Below, in pieces: positions 25,724 through 32,209 of a stretch of DNA of 64,000 nucleotides; the stretch's first letter is position 1; each line of letters starts with the position of its first letter. A model generated the notes under the pieces. It searched no databases, was not told where the DNA came from, and saw nothing but the letters and a program-made list of their open reading frames with translations. A program made the position numbers and the translations under genes. Origin of the DNA: Rhizobiaceae bacterium (GTDB lineage Bacteria; Pseudomonadota; Alphaproteobacteria; Rhizobiales; Rhizobiaceae); contig JANQKQ010000043.1 in the NCBI GenBank assembly GCA_028281105.1, positions 1 to 64,000 on the forward strand. Direction: 5' to 3'.

Positions 25724-25798
25724 GCGGGTGTAGCTCAGCGGCAGAGCATAATCACTCCATGATTAAGGTCACAGGTTCAAATCCTGTCGCCCGCTCCA
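25724..25798 (+). tRNA. tRNA-Gly(UCC) with non-canonical anticodon loop
   Basis: A 75-nt cloverleaf with encoded CCA. The acceptor GCGGGTG pairs with CGCCCGC (one G-U pair). The D stem is GCTC/GAGC with G18G19 present, the anticodon stem TAATC/GATTA, and the T stem ACAGG/CCTGT with a canonical TTCAAAT loop. Anticodon loop ACTCCAT puts UCC at 34-36. Glycine identity elements G1-C72, C2-G71, C35, C36 and U73 are present. Position 33 is C instead of the almost universal U, and A32 can pair with U38, tightening the loop. Folding looks intact, so it is probably transcribed and may be charged with glycine, but decoding may be impaired. It lies divergently beside FemAB-like genes. Confidence 0.85.
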
Positions 25799-25823
25799 AG
25801 ACATTTTGCTTCGCAAATGTCTT
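25798..25823 (+). terminator. Hairpin after the tRNA
   Basis: AAGACATTT and AAATGTCTT form a 9-bp stem directly at the 3' end of the tRNA; the 8-nt loop can add a GC-TTC-GC pairing. No strong U-run follows. It is a likely terminator or processing signal. Confidence 0.5.
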
Positions 25824-25903
25824 CTGAATCCGCCAAAGAACGAGACTTCTCAGCGGCAGGCGTTTCGAAGAAACGCCGAGAGCCTGACGGGCTGACGCCC
25901 AGG

Positions 25904-26185
25904 CTAGCGCGCGCGTTCGCCCAGCATGTCGCGTACGAACTGCGGAAACCGGGTCCGCTTGCGCACGGTGCGCTGCGCCGTCGGCTCGGCGGTCGCGGTC
26001 TTGGCCGCCGGTGCAAAACGCGACCCTTCGGCCACCATCAACGCCTCAAGCTGCTTACCCTGGGCATGGGCGGGCGGTATGGCCTGCAGGGCGGTCACGG
26101 CGAAAGCCAGTCCGCCGACAATCAACAGGACACACGATGCTAAAGAGAGGGTAGCGGTCACGGTTGCCGGGCTCCTTCGGGCCAT
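25904..26185 (-). CDS. Small secreted protein of unknown function
   Basis: 93 residues from the ATG at 26185. A GTG at 26161 is better placed behind a GGAG ribosome-binding site and would give 85. The start is a typical signal peptide: a hydrophobic core CVLLIVGGLAFAVTAL and a cleavage site after AHA. The mature part is about 50 residues, basic towards the end (VRKRTRFPQFVRDML), and resembles no known domain. It is a single-gene unit. Confidence 0.45.
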   Translation of the reverse strand: MARRSPATVTATLSLASCVLLIVGGLAFAVTALQAIPPAHAQGKQLEALMVAEGSRFAPAAKTATAEPTAQRTVRKRTRFPQFVRDMLGERAR

Positions 26186-26318
26186 TACTCACGCCGCGTT
26201 CATGCGGGCCGCCACCCACATACCATCGATCGCTGGCGCGAAGCTGTCCTCGCGGCAGGCGGAACATCGATGATGGAGTTTGGAAGGTGAGCCGGCGATC
26301 GGCAGAGGAGGAAAACGA

Positions 26319-26365
26319 ATAACACGCCCCAGGACCCCCGTCCCCGGGGGCGTGTTATCGTTTTT
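26319..26365 (+). terminator. Strong orphan Rho-independent terminator
   Basis: A perfect 12-bp stem ATAACACGCCCC (26319-26330) with GGGGCGTGTTAT (26347-26358), a nested GGAC/GTCC hairpin in the loop, and a TTTTT run at 26361-26365. On the minus strand the preceding AAAA gives a shorter U-run, so it may work both ways. No obvious gene feeds into it. Confidence 0.75.
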
Positions 26366-26409
26366 CAACGGGCCGCAAGCGTCAGTCCCGGCACCTGCCC
26401 GCCTGTTGA

Positions 26410-26478
26410 AAAATTCCCGCCCGAATCGTTCGAAAGGAAACTCGTTCCGAACGGGAAACCTGTTCTTTACAGGTGATC
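26410..26478. other. Nested inverted repeats of unknown function
   Basis: TTCCCG and CGGGAA enclose TTCGAAAGGAAACTCGTTCCGAA-type complementary segments, and ACCTGT-TCTTT-ACAGGT follows immediately. The arrangement could be a structured RNA or a remnant repeat. No coding capacity is evident. Confidence 0.25.
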
Positions 26479-26764
26479 TTCAAGCCGGCGCGCCGATCGA
26501 CCAGGATCGGCCGAACCGCGGGCAACAAGCCGTGAACCGTTTGATGATGGAGATAACGGTAGGCCGGCGAACGCCCGAGCGACTTGTGAAGACCACACGC
26601 ATTCCGGACCGCCGGACCGGGGAAGCGGCATCATGCCAAAGGAAGGAAACCAAACGTCTCCCCTTCTCCCCAGGTTTGGGCGCAAGTTAGCCGCCACCCG
26701 TTAACATTCCGTTGCCGAGATCGCCGCGCATGCGATCGCGCAGACCGTGGCGCGGGCTGCCTCA

Positions 26765-26794
26765 TTGACTGTGCGAGAACACTGTTCCTACAAT
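26765..26794 (+). promoter_or_regulatory. Near-consensus sigma-70 promoter
   Basis: TTGACT (26765-26770) and TACAAT (26789-26794) are separated by 18 bp, each one mismatch from consensus. Transcription would start near 26801. It either drives the candidate small RNA ending at 26888 or is the promoter of the LuxR-type gene at 27022. Confidence 0.6.
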
Positions 26795-26800
26795 GGCCGA

Positions 26801-26888
26801 TGCTGGGGTTTGGGCGAATCACCACAGTTGTGCTGCGTTAGCGGATAAAGCCAAGCAGGGATTGGTTTTACCGGGCAATTGGCTTTTT
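26801..26888 (+). ncRNA. Candidate small RNA or attenuated leader
   Basis: The span from the predicted start to the U-run is about 88 nt. It ends in a terminator-like structure: AAAGCCAA (26847-26854) pairs with TTGGCTTT (26879-26886), encloses a GGTTTTACC mini-hairpin and is followed by a short U-run. An internal CACAGTTGTG hairpin is also present. There is no ribosome-binding site or credible reading frame. If the promoter reads on, the same structure would be an attenuator in the leader of the LuxR-type gene. Confidence 0.4.
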
Positions 26889-27021
26889 GAACCGGTGGCC
26901 CAACAACAATGGCGGGATCGATGGCCCGGGGTGCGGTTGGGCCGGTCTTGCGATGCAGGGGCTGACGAGCGCGGGTTGCAGGCCCGTGCGGTGTCCCGAC
27001 TGGAAGCGGCGGAAACGATTG

Positions 27022-27732
27022 ATGTTCGACAATTCGGCGAGCCGGATTCGCGATCTCCAAAACGACATCGGCGCTTTGGAGGATGCGGGCGATATCAACC
27101 GGATTCTGCGCAAACTGTGTTCGGCGTGCGCCATGAACTCCGCCCAGCTATACGAGCGGCAGGCCGACGATCTTGCCGGCCAGAAATATCTGCCGGTGGG
27201 CCGATATGCCCCCTCGAACGGCGCGCAGGCGCCCGCGCTCGGAGAAATCCTCAACGCAGACGGCCCGCCCAAGGTTCCCGGTGTCTATTCAGGCTCGGCC
27301 GGCCCGGGCAAAAAACCGTTCGACCCGCTCGGGCACCATGTCGTCCATTCCGGTCTCGGCGAAGAAGACTTTTGCGCGGTGTTTCCCACCCATTGCGATT
27401 GCGGCCGCCGGTTCGTGCTGGTGCTCGTCGGCGAGACCGCGCGGTTCTCCTATGGCGACTTTCTGGAGATCAACATGCTGGTCTCGCTGCTCACCGACCG
27501 GCTGTGCGAGATCGACAGTGACACGGGCGTCAATCCGTTCCGCCTGACCGTGCGCGAAGTCGAGGTTCTCGAATGGATCGCCAACGGCAAGACCAGCGCC
27601 GACATCGCGATCATCCTCGATCTGTCCGAGCATACGATCAACGCATACATCAAGTCCTCGATGCAGAAGCTCGCCACCGTCAATCGCCCGCAGACGGTCG
27701 CCAAGGCATTGCGCCACAACATCATCCAGTGA
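27022..27732 (+). CDS. LuxR-family transcriptional regulator
   Basis: 236 residues from the ATG at 27022; a frame extension back to a TTG at 26887 is unlikely because it starts inside a terminator-like hairpin. The C-terminal 62 residues are a clear LuxR/FixJ helix-turn-helix (LTVREVEVLEWIANGKTSADIA, then DLSEHTINAYI). The N-terminal 165 residues carry cysteines (CSAC, HCDCG) and are not a receiver domain; a ligand-binding GAF-like or autoinducer-binding fold is possible. The flagellar master regulators VisN and VisR of rhizobia are LuxR proteins of similar size, but they come as a pair, so that identity is unproven. Confidence 0.75.
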   Translation: MFDNSASRIRDLQNDIGALEDAGDINRILRKLCSACAMNSAQLYERQADDLAGQKYLPVGRYAPSNGAQAPALGEILNADGPPKVPGVYSGSAGPGKKPFDPLGHHVVHSGLGEEDFCAVFPTHCDCGRRFVLVLVGETARFSYGDFLEINMLVSLLTDRLCEIDSDTGVNPFRLTVREVEVLEWIANGKTSADIAIILDLSEHTINAYIKSSMQKLATVNRPQTVAKALRHNIIQ

Positions 27733-27820
27733 CAGCCCGGCGTTGCCGCAGGGCCGCATAACCGAACCTTAACCAAGCGAACCGATGATGGGCTCTACAG
27801 CCTGAGACAGCGAGTTTGTC

Positions 27821-28360
27821 TTGATCGTTTCGTTGCGTCGCCAGTCCGCCCCCGACAACAATCGCTTCATCGATGCTTGCGAGCGGCTTTCGGCGTGGGC
27901 GGCGATCAACTACGACCCTGTCCTGGGACGCACCCGACAAGACGGGCCTTCAACCCCTGGCGACCGCCGGCAGCGCGACTGCTTTCACGTGGTATCGACC
28001 CGCGACCGGCTGGCGATCGGCTATGCCCGGCTGCACCTCGATGACGATGGGTCCGTGTCCGACCCGCCGGCCGGGTTGGAGATCGCCGAAATGTATGTGT
28101 TCGACGATCACCTGCCGGACGGCCTGCGCGATGTTTTGGGCGGCGACTTCATCTGCAACGAACTGCTCGGCCGCATCTTCACCATCGCCGGCAATGTGGG
28201 TTGCGGCGGCGTATGGGCGCGGGCGGACCGTCAGGCGGTCGAAGAGCTGTCGGCCGCCGGCTACGAACTGGAAGCGCGGCGGGAGCCGGGCGGGCAGCGG
28301 GTGGAGATCGCGCTCAGCGACGCCAATCTCGCGACCGCGAGAAATCTGAAGCTCGCCTGA
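27821..28360 (+). CDS. Putative GNAT-fold acyltransferase-like protein
   Basis: 179 residues with a TTG start at 27821. A pattern of beta-strand RLAIGYARLHLD, then GLEIAEMYVFDDHL, then a helix and a late strand with SAAGYELEARREPGG resembles N-acyltransferase (GNAT/LuxI-like) architecture. The sequence match is weak and no pyrophosphate-loop motif was certain. It follows the LuxR-type regulator by 88 bp in the same direction. A LuxR/LuxI-like pair is conceivable, but LuxI signature residues are not evident. Treat it as hypothetical. Confidence 0.5.
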   Translation: MIVSLRRQSAPDNNRFIDACERLSAWAAINYDPVLGRTRQDGPSTPGDRRQRDCFHVVSTRDRLAIGYARLHLDDDGSVSDPPAGLEIAEMYVFDDHLPDGLRDVLGGDFICNELLGRIFTIAGNVGCGGVWARADRQAVEELSAAGYELEARREPGGQRVEIALSDANLATARNLKLA

Positions 28361-28388
28361 GCGAACCCGCTTCAACCAATGAACGCGC

Positions 28389-29444
28389 TCAGCTGACGAC
28401 GCGGTTGCGGCCGCTGTTCTTGGCTTCATAAAGCTTTTCGTCGGCCAGCTTGAGCACCTCGGCGCAGCTCATCTCCGGCGCCAGCGAGGCCACCCCGAAC
28501 GAGGCGGTGATCTTGCCGATCGGCCGGCCGGAGTTGCCCGCCATCAGTTTCTTGGCTTCCAGTTGCCTTCGCACCTCCTCCGCCAGCGCGCAGGCACCGG
28601 CCGTGTCGGTCTGCGGCAGGATCAGCACGAACTCCTCGCCGCCGTAACGGCAGGCCACGTCGCGTCCCTTGATGCAGGCATCCAGGAGCTTGGCGAAGAT
28701 CTTCAGAATCTCGTCGCCGACCAGGTGGCCGAACGTATCGTTGATGCCCTTGAAGTGATCGAGGTCGCAGATGACGAAGCTGAGATGATCGCCGGTGATC
28801 TTGGCGCGGCGCGCCTCTTCCTCCATGCGCTCCTCGAGGTATGCGCGGTTGCCGAGCTTGGTCAGGAAGTCGGTCATCTCGCGCTGACAGGCATTGTTGA
28901 GGTCCTCGACCAGATCGACGATCTTGCGGTTGGAGTCCTCCAGATCCATGCGCAGCTTCATCGTCTCCTCGCGCATGTAATTGTTCTGCTCGACGATGTC
29001 GGCGATGATCTTCTCCAGCATCTGCGGACCCTGGTTCGCGCCCGGGTCCCTGGCGATTTCATCGCGAATGTGGGTGAACTGCTCGGTCTGCGCGTCGCTG
29101 CGCTCGATGCCGGAATTGACCAGACGGATAAGCTTCTCGGTGGTGGCCGAGATCAGCTCGCCGTTTTCCTTCACCACCTTTTCGTTGTCGGCCGTACTGT
29201 CGGAATGCGCATCCCCCAGCGCATCGAGCGCGGTGGCGATGTCGCCGCCGGTACGCAAGGCGGTATCGATGGTGCGGCACAGGTCGCGATCGGTTTTGCG
29301 ACAATATTCGAACAGCGTGCCATATCGCCCCGGGGTGAGCAGTACGTCGTGTTCCTGGGAAAACTGAAAAATCTCGTTGGCAATGCTGGTGACGTTTTCA
29401 ATCTTCCCGGTATCGACCGCTAGGTTGGAAACCGATGTGTTCAC
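28389..29444 (-). CDS. GGDEF-domain diguanylate cyclase
   Basis: 351 residues. The C-terminal domain has an intact active site RYGGEEF with GGEEF at residues 268-272, the DLDHFKGINDTFGHLVGD motif for metal and substrate, and a closing LADEKLYEAKNSGRNRV. The inhibitory I-site position reads KGRD rather than RxxD, so product inhibition may be weak. The N-terminal 160 residues are helical, resembling a sensory or dimerisation region with coiled-coil character (about 130-185) before the catalytic domain. It makes c-di-GMP, which commonly controls motility. A variant of the flagellar promoter element lies 57 bp upstream of the start, linking it to the flagellar regulon. Confidence 0.9.
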   Translation of the reverse strand: MNTSVSNLAVDTGKIENVTSIANEIFQFSQEHDVLLTPGRYGTLFEYCRKTDRDLCRTIDTALRTGGDIATALDALGDAHSDSTADNEKVVKENGELISATTEKLIRLVNSGIERSDAQTEQFTHIRDEIARDPGANQGPQMLEKIIADIVEQNNYMREETMKLRMDLEDSNRKIVDLVEDLNNACQREMTDFLTKLGNRAYLEERMEEEARRAKITGDHLSFVICDLDHFKGINDTFGHLVGDEILKIFAKLLDACIKGRDVACRYGGEEFVLILPQTDTAGACALAEEVRRQLEAKKLMAGNSGRPIGKITASFGVASLAPEMSCAEVLKLADEKLYEAKNSGRNRVVS

Positions 29445-29500
29445 GGCTGTTCTCCATCTGCCGATTGCATCCTTTACTCACTCTGCCCCAATCGCGAACA

Positions 29501-29524
29501 ACCATAGCGATTGGTCTTGCGTAG
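29501..29524 (-). promoter_or_regulatory. Flagellar-type bipartite element upstream of the GGDEF gene
   Basis: On the coding strand CTACGCAAG (29516-29524), exactly 9 nt, then TATGGT (29501-29506). It matches 7 of 9 positions of the TCACGCAAG box found before flagellar operons, with the same spacing and orientation, and the downstream hexamer is a fair -10. It ends 57 bp before the ATG at 29444. Confidence 0.55.
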
Positions 29525-29610
29525 ACCTTGCCGCCGGGCGCGCATCTGGCCCAACCAGATCGCGCCTTTGACTGTTGTCGTGTCGGTTTTGGGACTATCG
29601 GGCGAAAAAT

Positions 29611-29636
29611 TGCGCCCGTTGTGCCGTTTTGGCGCA
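29611..29636. promoter_or_regulatory. Inverted repeat upstream of the sigma-54 promoter
   Basis: TGCGCC (29611-29616) and GGCGCA (29631-29636) flank 14 nt rich in GCCGTTTT repeats, centred about 58 bp before the predicted start. It may be a binding site for a sigma-54 enhancer-binding protein, although such sites usually lie further upstream. Confidence 0.3.
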
Positions 29637-29655
29637 GTTTTGCCCCGTTTTGCCC

Positions 29656-29671
29656 TGGCACGACCCTTGCA
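29656..29671 (+). promoter_or_regulatory. Consensus sigma-54 (RpoN) promoter
   Basis: TGGCACG-N4-TTGCA matches the -24/-12 consensus at every position, with GG at 29657-29658 and GC at 29669-29670 (10-nt gap). The predicted start near 29682 lies 18 bp before the ATG of the small gene at 29700, which itself has an AGGAG ribosome-binding site. Confidence 0.8.
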
Positions 29672-29699
29672 TCTGGTTCGTCATTCAGGAGCACCCCCG

Positions 29700-29888
29700 A
29701 TGATCAGATGGCGGAACAAGGAAATCCACTCACTTAGCGAAAACGAGTTGCGGCAGGCTTTGTCGGAGATCGTCACCCTGCAGGTGACCGGCGCGGACGG
29801 ACAGAGCGAGATGGCGATCAGCTTCGGACTCGGGCTGGCGCTGGGCGTTGCGTCGGCTGCGCTGGTTTGTTTTGCGATGCTGGCCTAG
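29700..29888 (+). CDS. 62-residue membrane-anchored protein, sigma-54 controlled
   Basis: A short soluble N-terminus (residues 1-38, HSLSENELRQALSEIVTLQV) looks amphipathic and helical. It is followed by one C-terminal membrane helix (about 39-61, GLGLALGVASAALVCFAML). AGGAG lies 8 nt before the ATG. The consensus sigma-54 promoter directly upstream shows the gene is expressed under RpoN and an unknown activator. The family is not recognised. A tail-anchored topology is likely. It stands between the GGDEF gene and the flagellar block. Confidence 0.65.
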   Translation: MIRWRNKEIHSLSENELRQALSEIVTLQVTGADGQSEMAISFGLGLALGVASAALVCFAMLA

Positions 29889-29989
29889 AGCCTGTTCGGT
29901 TTTGATTGAATGAAAACCGGGCTCTAGGTCTTTGTTTTGCGCACATCCGAACGGATAACCGGCGTCCACTTATCCTGGATGTGCTCTAA
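29884..29989. repeat. Composite palindromic repeat, copy 1
   Basis: Two parts. Part one is a palindrome, CCTAGAGCC (29884-29892) with GGCTCTAGG (29920-29928) enclosing GGTTTT/AAAACC. Part two is a 60-bp unit (29930-29989) that occurs again in inverted orientation at 40389-40450 with few differences; it contains the GCACATCC motif and its inverted partner GGATGTGC at its ends. The first palindrome may also terminate the small gene whose stop it overlaps. It is a dispersed intergenic element. Confidence 0.7.
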
Positions 29990-29995
29990 CCCTGA

Positions 29996-30460
29996 TCAAC
30001 TGCGGCGCAGGTGATAGTCGCGAATCTCGCTCTTGGACATGAACTCCATGCTCTGGATCAGGATGTTGCTGACCAGTTCGGTGCCGTAGTCCTCCGAAAC
30101 CCGTTCCTTTATCGATGCCACGATCTCATCGAGATCGACCGTCTCCAGGCGGAATATGTCGATGCTCTTGTTGGTGTACAGCGAGCTGAACACGTATGAG
30201 CGCAACAACTGTTCGATCGGAACGGAAGTGCGCGCCTGCAGCTGCGGATCGATGGTGAAGCCGACCTCGACGATGGCGTAGCCGCGGATTTCGTTGTGGC
30301 GGATCATCGGCACGGCGATCGGCGACAGCGCCACATAGTCCTGACTGTCCAGGATGGTGGCGGTTCCATCTTCGCCCGCATCTCCCGGCATCGACTTGAA
30401 ATACAACGTGCCGGCGAACACGGCGCAGATCCATACGCCGAGAGCCAGGTTCTTGATCAA
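29996..30460 (-). CDS. Membrane-anchored protein at the end of the flhA unit (FliL-like architecture)
   Basis: 154 residues. One N-terminal membrane helix (about 4-21), then a periplasmic domain with SPIAVPMIRHNEIRGYAIVEVGFTID-type strands and a long C-terminal helix region ending in a basic tail. The layout (short anchor, domain that begins with strands and ends in helices) resembles FliL, of which a true copy exists at 60914, but sequence similarity is not strong. The ATG at 30460 overlaps the flgN-like stop (ATGA). A basal-body or stator-associated role is inferred from position. Confidence 0.6.
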   Translation of the reverse strand: MIKNLALGVWICAVFAGTLYFKSMPGDAGEDGTATILDSQDYVALSPIAVPMIRHNEIRGYAIVEVGFTIDPQLQARTSVPIEQLLRSYVFSSLYTNKSIDIFRLETVDLDEIVASIKERVSEDYGTELVSNILIQSMEFMSKSEIRDYHLRRS

Positions 30461-30912
30461 TGGTTCAGGACCCGTTGGGGGCCGCCGATCGGCATGTCAT
30501 AGGTGCCGTCGGACTCGGCCTCGGTGATCGCGCAGGACAGGATTTCCACGATCTCGCGGATCGCATCGATGCGCCGGGCGATGGCGCGCGCGTTCTCCAT
30601 CAGGTTCTCGCGGGTCGCCTCGATCTCCTCACGCACCTCGGGCAGGAAGTCCAGCTCGCGCCGGTCCAGCGTGAACCGGTTCAACTCCATCAGCAGCTGC
30701 AGTTTCTGCTGGGTGAGCGTGGAAATCTCGCTGCGCGGAGCCTGCAGCCCGCATTCGCGCTCGCGACCCAGGATCGAATTGAGCTTGCCCAACAGCCGTT
30801 CGAGCTCGGCAAGGCCGCGATTGTCGGTGGGCCGGCCGCCGGCGATCATGCTCGGCTGTTCGCCTTCCACCGGAATGGCCACCTGAATGGGTTGTAACGG
30901 AGTTTCGCTCAC
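30457..30912 (-). CDS. flgN: FlgN-like flagellar export chaperone
   Basis: 151 residues from a GTG at 30912, 4 nt after the flgJ-like stop; in-frame ATGs at 30939 and 30966 lack ribosome-binding sites. The protein is almost all helical with heptad-like leucines (ELERLLGKLNSIL, LLMELNRFTLDRRELDFL, ARAIARRIDAIREI), as in FlgN chaperones of the hook-filament junction proteins FlgK and FlgL. Rhizobial flagellar clusters have such a gene next to flgJ. The assignment rests on fold pattern and position. Confidence 0.6.
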   Translation of the reverse strand: MSETPLQPIQVAIPVEGEQPSMIAGGRPTDNRGLAELERLLGKLNSILGRERECGLQAPRSEISTLTQQKLQLLMELNRFTLDRRELDFLPEVREEIEATRENLMENARAIARRIDAIREIVEILSCAITEAESDGTYDMPIGGPQRVLNH

Positions 30913-30916
30913 GGTC

Positions 30917-31360
30917 TTACTCTGCCGGTTGATCGCCATTGCGCGGGCGGGCGTCCGCCGCCGCATCGAACACGCCGCTCAGCGGCGAGGCCGGCGATCC
31001 GGCCAGCTGGTTGCCCAACTCTCCCAGCAACACCGATCGATAGAAGTCGCCGCCCACGCCTTCGCCGAACAGGCTTGCGCCGTCCTTGGGGAATGCGCGT
31101 TCCAGCAGATGGGTGAGAATGACCGCTTCGAACTGCCGGATCGGGTCGTCGGACCCGTCCGCGCGGGCAACGTCGCGCGGTGTCGACTGGCCCTCGCCCA
31201 CGGTCACCTTGTCCATAACGGCGCCGAACCGGGCCGACGGGTCGGCCGCGTGCGGCGCGGCGGCGGGAGCGGCGCCATCGGGCCGCAGAGCGCCCGGCTG
31301 CACCCGATCGGCGGGCGCCGCCCCCTGGCCGATGCCGGGCGTGGCAAGTATTGGCGCCAT
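30917..31360 (-). CDS. flgJ: FlgJ-like rod-binding protein (no muramidase domain)
   Basis: 147 residues. The core FEAVILTHLLERAFPKDGASLFGEGVGGDFYRSVLLGELGNQLA is the rod-binding domain of FlgJ (residues about 77-120). The peptidoglycan hydrolase domain of gamma-proteobacterial FlgJ is absent, as is normal in rhizobia, so it would cap or chaperone the growing rod. The N-terminus is proline/alanine-rich and flexible. It follows fliR after about 105 bp. Confidence 0.8.
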   Translation of the reverse strand: MAPILATPGIGQGAAPADRVQPGALRPDGAAPAAAPHAADPSARFGAVMDKVTVGEGQSTPRDVARADGSDDPIRQFEAVILTHLLERAFPKDGASLFGEGVGGDFYRSVLLGELGNQLAGSPASPLSGVFDAAADARPRNGDQPAE

Positions 31361-31465
31361 GATTTACTCCCCCGAGATTGATTCCGTGGCGTTCGTAAAT
31401 GTTAATAATACGCTAACGACGGCCGCTTGCCCGTACCTTGCGGCGCGCGCGGCCTTGGGCGGTAA

Positions 31466-32209
31466 TCAGATGGCGCGCCCCAGCGTCTGCACGAACATGA
31501 TCAGCATCCCGTCTGAAACCCACATCAGCAGCAGCACGCCGCCGAAGATCAGGACCGGCGCGGTGACGAAGTAGACGGGAATCTGCGGGCTCAGCTTGTT
31601 GACCAGGCCCGCCATCATGTTCATCGCCACGGCGTAGAGAAAGAACGGCGCGCCCAGCTGGGTCACCGTGTAGAAGCCGAGCGCGGCGTTGTCGATCAGG
31701 TTGGTCATGAGCGCGCTCATGTCGACCGGCTGGCCCACCGGGATCAGTTCATAGGTGTCGGCGACGCCCAAGATCAGCACCGTGTGCATGCCGGTGACGA
31801 AGATGATCATGATGGCGGCAAGCTGCAGCAGCGTGGAGATCGACGTGGTCGGCTGCACATCGTCCATCCCGGCCGACGGGATGATCGACAGGCCGATCAT
31901 CTGGGTGATCACCTCGCCCAGAAACAGCAGCGCCGACATGAACAGGCGGACCAGCAGGCCGAAACCCAGCCCCACCAGCAGCTCGAAGCCGATGAACTTG
32001 AGTTGGAAGCTTGCGGTGTCGGCGCTGAGCGTGCTGCCATAGGCGTTGTTGACCAGCGGAAACAACGCGAAAGAGATGCCGATGGCGATGAACAGGCGGA
32101 ACTGCATCGGCACCTGCGCGCTGGCGAATCCCGGCAGCACCATGATGAACGCGCCGATGCGGCAGAACACCAAAAACAGCAGCAGGATGGTGTCGGTGGA
32201 AATGACCAT
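31466..32209 (-). CDS. fliR: FliR, flagellar type III export membrane protein
   Basis: 247 residues with about six membrane helices; the start VISTDTILLLFLVFCRIGAFIMVLPGF and the GEVITQMIGLSI segment are typical. It forms the export gate core with FliP and FliQ. Its ATG shares a base with the flhA stop, so the two are coupled. Length is as usual for the family. Confidence 0.95.
   Translation of the reverse strand: MVISTDTILLLFLVFCRIGAFIMVLPGFASAQVPMQFRLFIAIGISFALFPLVNNAYGSTLSADTASFQLKFIGFELLVGLGFGLLVRLFMSALLFLGEVITQMIGLSIIPSAGMDDVQPTTSISTLLQLAAIMIIFVTGMHTVLILGVADTYELIPVGQPVDMSALMTNLIDNAALGFYTVTQLGAPFFLYAVAMNMMAGLVNKLSPQIPVYFVTAPVLIFGGVLLLMWVSDGMLIMFVQTLGRAI

Larger units (their letters stand above)
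26186..27021. other. Structured intergenic region
   Basis: About 835 bp with no accepted protein gene. It contains a strong bidirectional terminator-like hairpin (26319-26365), a set of nested inverted repeats around 26410-26478 (TTCCCG with CGGGAA, then ACCTGT-TCTTT-ACAGGT), and a near-consensus promoter plus terminator pair (26765-26888) that may define a small RNA. These are listed separately. Confidence 0.6.

Noticed and set aside
25724..25798. Reading the tRNA as Trp(CCA) or Met(CAU)
   Set aside because: Pairing of the anticodon stem fixes UCC at 34-36; shifting the frame breaks the stem, and acceptor identity bases fit glycine.
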